A stretch of 64,000 nucleotides of DNA from Promethearchaeota archaeon (lineage in GTDB: Archaea; Asgardarchaeota; Lokiarchaeia; Sigyniarchaeales; SOKP01). Location of the stretch: NCBI GenBank assembly GCA_019058445.1, contig JAHPZA010000010.1, positions 310,001 through 374,000 on the forward strand, given 5' to 3'. Of this stretch, positions 55,135-63,746 are shown piece after piece. Under the pieces are notes generated by a model, which was given only the letters and a program-made list of their open reading frames with translations, was not told the origin of the DNA and did not search any database. Positions within the stretch are counted from its first letter, which is position 1, and each line of letters begins with the position of its first letter. Made by a program: the position numbers and the translations under genes.

Positions 55135-56406
55135 TTAGAATTGGTTAAAATACAAATCACAAAACTCTAATCGCTTAGGAATCCAATCAAATAGCCAATC
55201 AATGGATTCTTCAATACTTTCTTTCCAATCATCTCCAAAAAGCCATGGATACCATTTATTTGAATCAATTTCTAATACTTCTTTAATCTCATCATACATA
55301 TCAGATATCATATCCATAATAGTTTCTTCAGTCCAAAGGTCTATTCTGAGTTGATTCCATCTTATTTTACACTCTTCTCTAAATTCTTCATTTTTCAATA
55401 ATCTATTAAACAATTCATTATTATTCAATATGAAATCTTCATGACTTGTATCGGGGCTGCTATTTCTTTTCAACCATTGACCAAAACATCTGTCAAAATC
55501 CCATGGTACTAGAAAAAGTTTACTAGGATAGGTATTTCGTACAATAAAATAGTTATGATCCCAAAAATCGTCATGAAGTATGAAGAAATTATACACAAAA
55601 AAGTCAATTAAGTTCTGCTTATCGAATTTTGAAAAAATTCCCATTTCTTCATCAAAAAAAATATCATCAGGAGAATCCCTTATATATGACACTAATTCAC
55701 TCATTATAGCATCCATAATATAAATCCCTTCATCTTCATTAGGCCAATCTTGTTCCCACTCTTCACTTAAATATGTTATAAAATTTTTATGAAAATAAGA
55801 GGATTGAAAAATAAAACTAGAATAAATATTATTCTGAGCATCATCTAAACCGAATAGCCTTCTATCGTTCTTTTCCATTAAAAGGTAAAGACCTTGATAA
55901 TCTCCGTTTAAATATAAGCAAATAAATTCAGATTCAGGAAGGATAGCAGTGGGATTGGTTGGTTCAAGAGCACGATAAAGATCACAAGCAAGCTTAATTT
56001 GCATATGGTTTAAATCGCTATACATAGCCATTAATAACCAATCATCGTCCTTTCGCATATCAAGTAATGAGACTGCTTTTGATAGCTCTAATCGATATCC
56101 TTTTTTCGGTAAATCCGCATTATATCGCCCTCTGATTTTTATTTTTGATTTAATGCGCTCTATTGATTCTGATGATGATTTATCATCTAACTCAACTATG
56201 CAATCAATATAGTCCTTATTATCAATCTCCCCTTCAGTAATTATATTTATTGTAGGAAAATCAGAAGGAGTTGTAGGAGCATTTAAAATATATGTATAAC
56301 AAAAAATAAATGAAACGAGGAACACACCAACTATATTCATTACTATTAATTCTTTTCTGCGCCTATGTCTTGGAACATTTCCGTCAGTTTTTTTTAAGAG
56401 GGGCAT
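55135..56406 (-). CDS. CotH-kinase-family protein, membrane-anchored (paralogue 2)
   Basis: A 423-aa protein paralogous to 49476 over its full length. A single N-terminal helix lies at about residues 20-42 (LIVMNIVGVFLVSFIFCYTY), followed by the outside domain KIKIRGRYNADLPKKGYRLE, KDDDWLLMAMYSDLNHMQIK, LYLNGDYQGLYLLMEKNDRR and LVPWDFDRCFGQWL. The conserved positions match those in paralogue 1, so both are probably functional. They flank the amide-synthetase/nucleotidyltransferase/hydrolase module at 50891-54116, which suggests that these genes form one unit. Confidence 0.85.
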   Translation of the reverse strand: MPLLKKTDGNVPRHRRRKELIVMNIVGVFLVSFIFCYTYILNAPTTPSDFPTINIITEGEIDNKDYIDCIVELDDKSSSESIERIKSKIKIRGRYNADLPKKGYRLELSKAVSLLDMRKDDDWLLMAMYSDLNHMQIKLACDLYRALEPTNPTAILPESEFICLYLNGDYQGLYLLMEKNDRRLFGLDDAQNNIYSSFIFQSSYFHKNFITYLSEEWEQDWPNEDEGIYIMDAIMSELVSYIRDSPDDIFFDEEMGIFSKFDKQNLIDFFVYNFFILHDDFWDHNYFIVRNTYPSKLFLVPWDFDRCFGQWLKRNSSPDTSHEDFILNNNELFNRLLKNEEFREECKIRWNQLRIDLWTEETIMDMISDMYDEIKEVLEIDSNKWYPWLFGDDWKESIEESIDWLFDWIPKRLEFCDLYFNQF

Positions 56407-56587
56407 GCGTTAAAGAACTCTTTGTTTCTTGGATAATATGTTATCTAATAAATATAACAAGTATGGAATTAAAAATTTTTCCACACTACTCCAAACCTCA
56501 CTACTTAATTTTACGATTAAAATGCTTAAAACCTAATTCAGATTTGTCTTGAAAAGCAAATATGAAAGTTTTTTATGTAATTTACTA

Positions 56588-56598
56588 TTTTATAAATA
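56588..56598 (+). promoter_or_regulatory. TATA-box-like element
   Basis: TTTTATAAATA lies about 20-26 nt before the TTG start at 56614, the distance expected for a leaderless archaeal transcript. No Shine-Dalgarno precedes that start. Confidence 0.4.
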
Positions 56599-56613
56599 AA
56601 TATTTTAATAAGT

Positions 56614-58896
56614 TTGGTTGATCTTCAAATAAAATTTAATGAAATAGCTTTAAAATTAGAATCAAGAGATCAAGTTTTTTTATTTTTAATTTCATTATTA
56701 ACATTATTAGCTGTTTTTTGTCATATCATTAAATTAAATATTCTTATAGGCATACCTGAAATTGGCATCTTAGAATTCTTATTCCAGATAATAATTATTT
56801 TAAGCACAATATATATTATTATATTCTTACCTTCTTACCCCGTTTTTTTTATAATATTCAAAAATAGTGGATTTTCATCATTAGAAAAGTTGAATTTAAC
56901 TATAATTATTAATTTATCATTTTACATTCTAAGTGCCTATATAGGGTTTTTTATGGGAGCCCCTATTACAGCAATGTTTTTTTTCTTAACATTATTAATT
57001 ATATACCTCTCTATTGTTTCCTATATTATCCTTCAGGAATTTCGGACTAATAAATACAGATTTTTTAGGCTTAAAGAAGTGGACAAAACAAAATTTGAGA
57101 AATTCTCTTTTCCAAAATATGTCAAAAGAATACTCTCGACAAACGGGTTTCTTTTAATACTATTCCTTTTATTGATTTGTATCCTAAATGTGGTTAGATT
57201 CACTTATTTCTTCGGGACTGATCCATGGCTTCATATTTTTATAATTAAATTGATTGTCAGGATGAGATATTTACCGTTGGAAGAATATTATGGATCTGTT
57301 GGTTTACCTATATTTGGGGCAGTGATTCATTTCTTTTCCGGCGTTGATATAATTTTAATACCTAAATGGTTCGTATTTTATACTATTCTTGTATCTGCAT
57401 TAGTTTTTTACAATATTTTGATGAAAGTTTTTAATAATCAATCTTTAGCCATATTTGGCGTATTTATTATAGAATTTGCCGGATTAGGATTTGCTTATAT
57501 GATGTATCAGTTTTGGCCATCCCACTTAGTTATTATTCAATCACTAACTATTTTTTTTCTGCTTTACGACAGACTTTTGAATTTTTTACAAGAAGAAAGA
57601 CCTACGAAAGAAGAAGTCTTCTCTAAGATTTGGCTTTATTATATTATAATAACTCTAATTTTTATTACCGCAATACTTACGCATGCACTTACATCCATAA
57701 TCTTTTTAATCTCATTTATATGGATTTTTTTTATTTATTTCGTAAAGGATTATAGGAGGGGTTTTGATTTTATATTGCTATTATTATTAGGAGGAATTTA
57801 CCTCACTTTTTACGTGTTTGGTTTGAGCTCTGAGCATTTCTTTTTTTTAGATAACTCGAGCTTTTCTTTTTCATTCTTACTCATTTTCGCCTTTATCGGA
57901 ACTAGCATAATTGGAATAATAATTATCTGGAAAATCAAAAATACATTATTGTTTACCAAGGGAAGATTTAAGTTAGTGATAATGGGTAAAAAATATAGCT
58001 ATTATAAAACAATTGAGGATAAAATTATTATCCCCTTGGCTTTGAGTATAGTGGGGGGATTAACTATATTTTTCACAATTGGTAATGTTATATGGTTTAA
58101 TCTTCCATTAACCATAATATTTGCAGGAATGGAACTCATGTTATTTGTAGCTTTTGGTATATGGGGCATTTTAATATTTCAAAAAAAGCCTAGAGGTAAA
58201 TTGTTTTTTATATGGGCAATATTTTTCCTTTTCTTTTTCTCAGCAGTATTTCTTTTTGATGTACTTTCAACCAATTCAAAATACTGGGCAAGAGTGTTTT
58301 TTATAATGCCTCCATTGTTAGTTATTGGTTTTATTTCATACGTTTACAAGTTAATAAGAACTAACTCCATTACTAAAAGAAGAACGAAATATTTTATTTC
58401 ATTTTTAATTATTTTTTCTTTATCCACTTCTTATACCCATGAATTTTTCACGGTCCAATATGTCAGTTTAAATAAACGTCAAGTAGGGGGTGCTATTTGG
58501 TATTCAAAACATACCGAAGATAAAAATGTAATTATCACAGAATTTGGTTTTAATTATATGTTTATGTATTATGATTATCCCTATAGTGAGGGGGATACAG
58601 ACTTGAGGGGGAGACATATTCATAAGTTTATTGATGCTAGAGAAGATGATTTGTTTCAGCCAGAGGAACAAACTGATGAAGTTGATGGGGATGAATTGAA
58701 GGAAATAAAAGAAGAGGAAGAAACTGATGTGGTTCTTACACCGGATGATCAATATTATAAAAACGATGGATGGGATACATATGGATATTTAGATGAAGAA
58801 GACAAAGAAGAATATTATGAAGCTCATTATTTGAATAGGATATATTCAGCAAGATCAGAAGATGGTGAAGAAAATGCTTATTATTGGGTCGTTTAA
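56614..58896 (+). CDS. Polytopic GT-C-like membrane protein with acidic C-terminal tail
   Basis: A 760-aa membrane protein with about 12-14 helices. It has FGTDPWLHIFIIKLIVRMRY in the first large outside loop, a D-P-W-x-H motif comparable to the D-P-Y-x-W of the protein at 46140 and to the acidic motif of STT3/AglB-type oligosaccharyltransferases. GLPIFGAVIHFFSGVD follows. The last 110 residues are strongly acidic (EEQTDEVDGDELKEIKEEEE) and end aromatic. The start is TTG at 56614. Probably an outside-facing glycosyltransferase using a polyprenol donor; enzyme identity not provable here. Confidence 0.55.
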   Translation: MVDLQIKFNEIALKLESRDQVFLFLISLLTLLAVFCHIIKLNILIGIPEIGILEFLFQIIIILSTIYIIIFLPSYPVFFIIFKNSGFSSLEKLNLTIIINLSFYILSAYIGFFMGAPITAMFFFLTLLIIYLSIVSYIILQEFRTNKYRFFRLKEVDKTKFEKFSFPKYVKRILSTNGFLLILFLLLICILNVVRFTYFFGTDPWLHIFIIKLIVRMRYLPLEEYYGSVGLPIFGAVIHFFSGVDIILIPKWFVFYTILVSALVFYNILMKVFNNQSLAIFGVFIIEFAGLGFAYMMYQFWPSHLVIIQSLTIFFLLYDRLLNFLQEERPTKEEVFSKIWLYYIIITLIFITAILTHALTSIIFLISFIWIFFIYFVKDYRRGFDFILLLLLGGIYLTFYVFGLSSEHFFFLDNSSFSFSFLLIFAFIGTSIIGIIIIWKIKNTLLFTKGRFKLVIMGKKYSYYKTIEDKIIIPLALSIVGGLTIFFTIGNVIWFNLPLTIIFAGMELMLFVAFGIWGILIFQKKPRGKLFFIWAIFFLFFFSAVFLFDVLSTNSKYWARVFFIMPPLLVIGFISYVYKLIRTNSITKRRTKYFISFLIIFSLSTSYTHEFFTVQYVSLNKRQVGGAIWYSKHTEDKNVIITEFGFNYMFMYYDYPYSEGDTDLRGRHIHKFIDAREDDLFQPEEQTDEVDGDELKEIKEEEETDVVLTPDDQYYKNDGWDTYGYLDEEDKEEYYEAHYLNRIYSARSEDGEENAYYWVV

Positions 58897-58913
58897 ATAT
58901 CTGGTATGTAAGG

Positions 58914-59705
58914 TCATTTGAACACCTCATAATCTCCAGGAAACAAATCTTCAATCTTTTTTTTTAGTATTCCGTTTTTATACCCCTCGATTTTAATTAG
59001 CTGAGGAATTTTTCCTGCATGTCCAATTTTATTTTCTCTTGAAATAAATGCGCCATAAACCCCATCAATATCATCTATCGCATCCAATCCTTTTTTGATG
59101 GATTTTTCAATATCAGGACCTTTAACTAAATTGGCGATCTTAGTAGCAGCAGCATCTCCTAATGTGGCATTTTTTGCAAACACAGTAGCTGCGTCTGCCT
59201 GGCCTAAGCTTATCGCATGTCCAATTGTGGCGGAACTAGTTCCAAGTCCTATTGGACAATCTTTTTTCTGAATTAAAAACCCAATATTAAGATTTAATTG
59301 ATTTTCACCTGCATACAAAGCTATTTTCATATCCTTTTCAGAGTCTACGGCAATTTCTCCACCATTTTCTACTAATGCGATTTTTGCAGGTTGGAAATCA
59401 AGAATATTATCGGACTTCATCGCATCTAGCATAAGATCTGCTAATGCACCCGCAACTGCGGCCATTGGCCCCACTCCGCAGATTTCAGTAGCTTCTGCCA
59501 TTAGGTTTATTACACTTAAATCAGTTTTTACTTTAACTGGAGAAAATGATTTTAAAAAACGTTTATCTTTTAATACATATTGTTCTAATATCTTTCGATG
59601 ATGATAAAATTCTTTTCTAGCTCTAATAATGGCTTCTTTAGATTCAGAAAGAATGGTAATATCAGATTCTTTTTCCGTAAAATGAAATTTATATACCAAG
59701 TCCAA
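58914..59705 (-). CDS. UPF0280 family protein (ApbE-like)
   Basis: A 263-aa protein matching the UPF0280 family: CGVGPMAAVAGALADLML, ALVENGGEIAVDS, GTSSATIGHAISLGQADAAT and FAKNATLGDAAATKIANLV. Members are related to the FMN transferase ApbE and are common in archaea, but no reaction has been assigned that I know of. The start is TTG at 59705. It is divergent from the Roadblock/GTPase genes and convergent with the GT-C-like gene. It marks the end of the surface-polymer island and the start of ordinary chromosomal content. Confidence 0.88.
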   Translation of the reverse strand: MDLVYKFHFTEKESDITILSESKEAIIRARKEFYHHRKILEQYVLKDKRFLKSFSPVKVKTDLSVINLMAEATEICGVGPMAAVAGALADLMLDAMKSDNILDFQPAKIALVENGGEIAVDSEKDMKIALYAGENQLNLNIGFLIQKKDCPIGLGTSSATIGHAISLGQADAATVFAKNATLGDAAATKIANLVKGPDIEKSIKKGLDAIDDIDGVYGAFISRENKIGHAGKIPQLIKIEGYKNGILKKKIEDLFPGDYEVFK

Positions 59706-59850
59706 TATTTTAATATGGGTTGATTTAATTCTAATATATTGAATTTAATATTTAATTAAATATAAATAAAAATTCTATTATTAATTTATAAAGTAATCAT
59801 AGATTCGTTATCTATCAATTCTAGAAATTTAACAGAAATGTGCTAAATAG

Positions 59851-59867
59851 AGGAGGTATGAGTTATT
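59851..59867 (+). promoter_or_regulatory. Shine-Dalgarno element with ATT start codon
   Basis: AGGAGGT at 59851-59857 is a strong match to the archaeal anti-Shine-Dalgarno. Seven nt later is ATT at 59865, in frame with the Roadblock-type protein. A TGA lies two codons before it in the same frame, and the next in-frame ATG (60171) would remove most of the domain. The ATG at 59858 abuts the Shine-Dalgarno and hits a stop after eight codons. Confidence 0.65.
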
Positions 59868-60368
59868 TCTCAACCAAATTATGAAGAAGTCGTTTCCCAA
59901 TTAAAATCAGAATTAAATACTGATTGTGCCATTTCAAATCGTTATGGAATAATACTTGCGAGCTTAATAAAGGAGTTCGCAAAAGGAAAAATCATTCCTC
60001 AAAAAATATTAGAACTGATAAGTGAAAAGGAGCAAATTGCAGAGGAATTAAATTTAAAACAAATTAGTTCATTTGCATTAGAATCTAAAGATTATAATTA
60101 TTTATTTACTTTTAGTGAAGAATTAATTTTAATATCCCGAGTCCCATTAAACGTTAATCTAGCGAAATTCATGCCTAGTATCAGGACGTTAACTCTAAAA
60201 TTAAGCAAAAGCTACCAAGAACAAGAAGGAGGGGGAAAAATAAAAAAATTTTCTGTATTCGATTTTTCAAAGGATATTATAAAAATTGAATCTGCACTAG
60301 AAGAAGAGAATATTGATAAAGAAAGATATGCGATTATTAAAGATTTAATAAAATTCATTTCAAAATAA
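59865..60368 (+). CDS. Roadblock/LC7-type protein, apparent ATT start
   Basis: A protein of about 167 aa. It begins (I/M)SQPNYEEVVSQLKSEL, then ISNRYGIILASLIKEFAKG, matching the first Roadblock helix and strand. QISSFALESKDYNYLFTFSE and LILISRVPLNVNLAKFMPSI complete the fold, after which a charged tail follows. Roadblock proteins act as platforms or GTPase-activating partners for small GTPases (MglB with MglA; Ragulator subunits). The gene lies 18 nt upstream of the longin-GTPase gene and the two are surely an operon. No ATG, GTG or TTG start would include the first half of the domain; ATT at 59865 after a strong Shine-Dalgarno does. Confidence 0.8.
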   Translation: MSQPNYEEVVSQLKSELNTDCAISNRYGIILASLIKEFAKGKIIPQKILELISEKEQIAEELNLKQISSFALESKDYNYLFTFSEELILISRVPLNVNLAKFMPSIRTLTLKLSKSYQEQEGGGKIKKFSVFDFSKDIIKIESALEEENIDKERYAIIKDLIKFISK

Positions 60369-60373
60369 TAAAA

Positions 60374-60389
60374 AAGGTGGAAAAAAATA
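60374..60389 (+). promoter_or_regulatory. Shine-Dalgarno element with ATA start codon
   Basis: AAGGTGG at 60374-60380 includes AGGTG, complementary to the archaeal 16S 3' end. Seven nt after that core is ATA at 60387, which begins the longin domain. The in-frame stop TAA is at 60369-60371, and between it and the GTG at 60480 there is no ATG, GTG or TTG in frame. Confidence 0.6.
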
Positions 60390-62720
60390 CTAAGACAAGT
60401 TTATATCTATAAAGGTGATGATCTTCTTTATTATAGGCATTTTGGTAAAGCATTAAAACAAGATATTTTTTCTAAGCTTGTGAAAGAGTTGATGGAAGAT
60501 GTTTTTGCGAGAAAGAGTATCACATCAATAGAATCACATGACTATTATAAATACAAAATATCGTATACAGCCTCAAAAGAACAAGAATTACTGTTTTTAT
60601 TTGTAACAGGGTTGACAGATTCAATTGATAGTATTAAGAAAGAGTTATTGAGATGTAAAAGAGAATTCCTTAATTTATTTTCAGAGATCCTACAACATAA
60701 ATTTGATGCTAAAACTTTCGAAGTATTTGATCCAACTATTGATACAATACATCGCAATTTAAGACCTAAAATTTCCTTAGTAGGATTTTCTGGAGTTGGA
60801 AAAACTACCATAACGAAATTGATAAAAGCAGAAGAAATTCCCATGAAACATGTTCCCACAATTACAGGAGATATCGCAACCATAAAGATTGGAAAACTAT
60901 ATTTTCATTTATGGGATTTTGCAGGACAAGAACAATTTAGTTATCTATGGAATAACTTTGTTAAAGGGAGTGATGCTGTACTTTTAATTACTGATTCCAC
61001 GCTAGAAAATATAGAGAAAAGCAAATTTTTTCTCGAATTGATAAGAGAAGAAGCACCCCAAGCACATACTGCGGTGATAGGGAATAAACAGGATTTACCT
61101 GAAGCATTAAAACCAATACAAATAGAGAAAATTGTTGGTCTAAAGACCTATTCAATGATTGCCAAAAATAGTCAAAATAGAAATAAAATGATTCAAATTA
61201 TTGCTGATGTTCTTGAGATGTCTGCTGAGGTTTCCCCCCTTCTGAAACCGTTATTAGAGAGAGATAGATTGACTGAAGAAGCTATGAATGCATTGGAAAA
61301 CGCAGAATTTAGCGAAGCATCTTTATTATTTGAAAAAATTTCAGACTTGTGTATTGAATTGGGAGACGACTCACTTGGGAGGGAATTTTATGAAAAATCT
61401 GAAAAAATAAGGCAAATGTTACAAAAAGTTGGAGCTCCAGAACAACCCCCCGTAGTAGCTGATCTTAAAGAACCGATTTCAAAACCTCCAAAAGTAGAAG
61501 CTGTACCAAAAATTGAAGAACCTATTACAAAACCACCAGAGGAAAAACAAGCAGTAGAGGTTGAAGAAGCTCCGATGGAATTGCCTATTGAAACACCTAC
61601 ACTTAAGCCACCTAAATCAGCCCCTAGTCCGGAGCCAGTAAAAGAAGAATCTTCATCTATATTTGAAGAGCTCGGAGAGCTTGAAAGCAAAGAAGAGACG
61701 ATTGAAAAGCCAGCAATACCAATCCAACCTGCAACGGAACTTGAAGCAATATCGACTGTTGAACAGATAGATGTTGTTGAAAAATTGATTGTGGAATCCA
61801 CAGAACCTGCTGAAGAAAAGCCCGAGAAAAAGAAAAAGAAAAAGAAGAAGAAGAAAAAGAAGAAGAAAAAAAAACAAAAAGAAGAACTTGAAGTTCAAGA
61901 AGTAAAATCAATCATTCAACAACCATCATTTCTAAAAAAGGTCGAAATTCCCAAACCAGCTCAAAAAGCTGAACCAATTGAAACCCCCAAACCAATAAAA
62001 ACAGTCCAGGATCAGTCTGAATCTGTACCACCATCGGAAGGAGATATGGAGTGGATACACCCAAAAGTAAGAGAAATAAAAAAAGAACAAAGATTTGAAA
62101 AAATAGCAGAAACTTTAAAAGCGGAAGAAGAAAAAGCAACAATTAAACTACCACGAGACAAAACTAGTCTCCCAATCAATATAGAGGAGTTCATGGTGAA
62201 ACAAAGACCTAAAACAATAACGACCGTTCCTAAAGATGCTAAAGCAAAGTTAAAAACTTCTGCATATGGACATGTTACAAATGTACCTCAAGCTACTGCA
62301 GAAAAACCTCCAGCTCCACCAAAATTAGAAAAAACAATACCGAAACCAGTTGCTCCAACTAAACTAATGGAACCGGAGATTACCAAGGTACTTGAAAAGC
62401 CAAAAATTCCTCCAGCTCCGGACATTTCTGAACTGTCTGAAGAATTGGAAGCTCCTGAAGTTCATGAGCCCGTAGTTGAAACTCAAGAGCCCAAAAAAGC
62501 TCCAATAAGTGCGCAGCGAAAAACGTTAGAAGATTCTCTGATGGATTTTAAAATTAAAAAAGCTAAGCTTCAAAAAATGGCATTAGATTTTGATATGCAG
62601 GAACTATCAGGAGAAATAACATCTGAAGAACTTAAAGAAAAGAAGATGAAATTAAGCGAGTTAGAGAAAAAAATCGAGGAACAAATTAACCAAGCCGAAA
62701 AAATGTTAGAAGATTTGTAA
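60387..62720 (+). CDS. Longin-domain small GTPase with long disordered C-terminal tail
   Basis: A 777-aa protein if started at ATA 60387. Residues 1-115: longin-like domain, LRQVYIYKGDDLLYYRHFGK at the start. Residues about 125-290: Ras-superfamily GTPase with P-loop GFSGVGKT (133-140), LWDFAGQEQF (switch II) and GNKQDLPEA (Arf-like G4). A helical-repeat-like stretch (ALENAEFSEASLLFEKISDL) comes next. Then a Pro/Glu/Lys-rich disordered tail with a run of 16 lysines and a C-terminal coiled coil of about 60 residues. Asgard archaea have expanded GTPases of this kind, related to eukaryotic trafficking GTPases; the Roadblock protein upstream is the expected partner. No lipidation Cys motif at the end. 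Confidence 0.85.
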   Translation: MLRQVYIYKGDDLLYYRHFGKALKQDIFSKLVKELMEDVFARKSITSIESHDYYKYKISYTASKEQELLFLFVTGLTDSIDSIKKELLRCKREFLNLFSEILQHKFDAKTFEVFDPTIDTIHRNLRPKISLVGFSGVGKTTITKLIKAEEIPMKHVPTITGDIATIKIGKLYFHLWDFAGQEQFSYLWNNFVKGSDAVLLITDSTLENIEKSKFFLELIREEAPQAHTAVIGNKQDLPEALKPIQIEKIVGLKTYSMIAKNSQNRNKMIQIIADVLEMSAEVSPLLKPLLERDRLTEEAMNALENAEFSEASLLFEKISDLCIELGDDSLGREFYEKSEKIRQMLQKVGAPEQPPVVADLKEPISKPPKVEAVPKIEEPITKPPEEKQAVEVEEAPMELPIETPTLKPPKSAPSPEPVKEESSSIFEELGELESKEETIEKPAIPIQPATELEAISTVEQIDVVEKLIVESTEPAEEKPEKKKKKKKKKKKKKKKKQKEELEVQEVKSIIQQPSFLKKVEIPKPAQKAEPIETPKPIKTVQDQSESVPPSEGDMEWIHPKVREIKKEQRFEKIAETLKAEEEKATIKLPRDKTSLPINIEEFMVKQRPKTITTVPKDAKAKLKTSAYGHVTNVPQATAEKPPAPPKLEKTIPKPVAPTKLMEPEITKVLEKPKIPPAPDISELSEELEAPEVHEPVVETQEPKKAPISAQRKTLEDSLMDFKIKKAKLQKMALDFDMQELSGEITSEELKEKKMKLSELEKKIEEQINQAEKMLEDL
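61827..61874 (+). repeat. Poly-lysine codon tract (AAA/AAG microsatellite)
   Basis: Sixteen consecutive lysine codons (mixed AAA and AAG) form a pure-purine stretch inside the GTPase gene. The tract is bounded by Glu-rich sequence and lies in the disordered linker, where it could bind acidic lipid headgroups or nucleic acid. Confidence 0.9.
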
Positions 62721-62748
62721 TAAAGAACGAGTAATAACTCAAATCTAT

Positions 62749-63621
62749 TTATATAATATTTTTTAAATATATATCAGGAACAGCTACTTCTCCTATTTTT
62801 ATATTTTTCTTACCACCATGATAATCTGAACCGCCAGACTTAATTAAGTTATACCTTTCTGTTAAACTCGCATAATAAGTAGGAAAAAATGTTTGTGCCC
62901 ATTCTTTTTTATCTGAATTTTCCCAGGGTCTATTTTTTGCGTAAGGATACTCGATTTCAATTCCTCTTATACCGGCTGTTTTACAAAACTCAATAAATTT
63001 CGCTCTATCTGAAACATCATAAATTCCGGGATGCGCCAGTATTGGAATTCCTCCACTAGCTTCTATTAATTCAATAGATTCTTCTAAATTCAATTCAAAT
63101 TCTCTATCCACATACGCAATTCCTCCCAAACTAATCATTTTAAATAACTCATTCTTTGTTTTTCCTTTAACTTTAGTTGGGTTATTTTTTTCCATGATTT
63201 CAACAATATGGGGGCGACCAACTGTTTTTCCTTTTGCTACTGCCTTAACTTCTTCATAATTAATGATATATCCTAGCTCATCTCTCAGTCTTTTACAAAT
63301 ATCTTTTTTTTGGTTCAATCTCCCCTCTAATTGTCGATTGAGGATCTTAATTAATTCTGTGGATGTATAATCTATATTTAATCCCACAATATGAACATCC
63401 TCTAATTCTCTTTCTGGTTCATGCCTTATTGAGATTTCAATTCCTGGAATCGCAATTATTTCCCTTTCTTCTCCATAATTTAAAAACTCCTTAATACCAT
63501 CAATCGAATCATGATCCGTAAGCGCTATCGCTTTTAGATTTAGTTTAGAAGCTTTATCTATCAATTCAGAGGGAGTATCTAACCCATCAGAGCAAGTCGA
63601 ATGGAGATGCAAGTCTATCAT
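62749..63621 (-). CDS. PHP-domain phosphoesterase
   Basis: A 290-aa protein starting MIDLHLHSTCSDGLDTPSEL, the first PHP metal motif (H-x-H). LTDHDSIDG gives motif II, IPGIEISIRH motif III, IPILAHPGIYD a metal His, and GGSDYHGGKKN the last motif. It resembles the YciV/TrpH (RNase AM) class of nucleoside 3',5'-bisphosphate or RNA 5' phosphatases. The open frame extends 17 codons upstream to a TTG at 63672, but the extra residues are unlike the family; ATG at 63621 is the natural start. Convergent with the GTPase gene. Confidence 0.9.
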   Translation of the reverse strand: MIDLHLHSTCSDGLDTPSELIDKASKLNLKAIALTDHDSIDGIKEFLNYGEEREIIAIPGIEISIRHEPERELEDVHIVGLNIDYTSTELIKILNRQLEGRLNQKKDICKRLRDELGYIINYEEVKAVAKGKTVGRPHIVEIMEKNNPTKVKGKTKNELFKMISLGGIAYVDREFELNLEESIELIEASGGIPILAHPGIYDVSDRAKFIEFCKTAGIRGIEIEYPYAKNRPWENSDKKEWAQTFFPTYYASLTERYNLIKSGGSDYHGGKKNIKIGEVAVPDIYLKNII

Positions 63622-63731
63622 TAAGACATGAAATTCATGAAATAATAAGACTTTTACTATAAGCGATTCCAAAAAGTTTTTAGTTCATCGAGCCTTTTAG
63701 ATCTAAAAAAGATGATAAAAAATTAAGTTCT

Positions 63732-63746
63732 AAGGGGAATTAATTG
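63732..63746 (+). promoter_or_regulatory. Shine-Dalgarno element and TTG start
   Basis: AAGGGG at 63732-63737 lies 6 nt before TTG at 63744, in frame with the aspartate kinase motif. It supports that TTG rather than the ATG at 63756 as the start. Confidence 0.5.

Noticed and set aside
60545..60883. A 112-codon open frame opposite the longin/GTPase start
   Set aside because: It lies wholly inside a clear GTPase gene on the other strand and has no recognisable domain.
61388..61801. A 137-codon open frame opposite the GTPase tail, Ser/Gly/Thr rich
   Set aside because: It is the antisense shadow of the low-complexity Pro/Glu/Lys tail; no start signal or recognisable domain.
63622..63672. N-terminal extension of the PHP protein from a TTG
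   Set aside because: The 17 extra residues are not family-like and the ATG at 63621 sits directly before the H-x-H metal motif.
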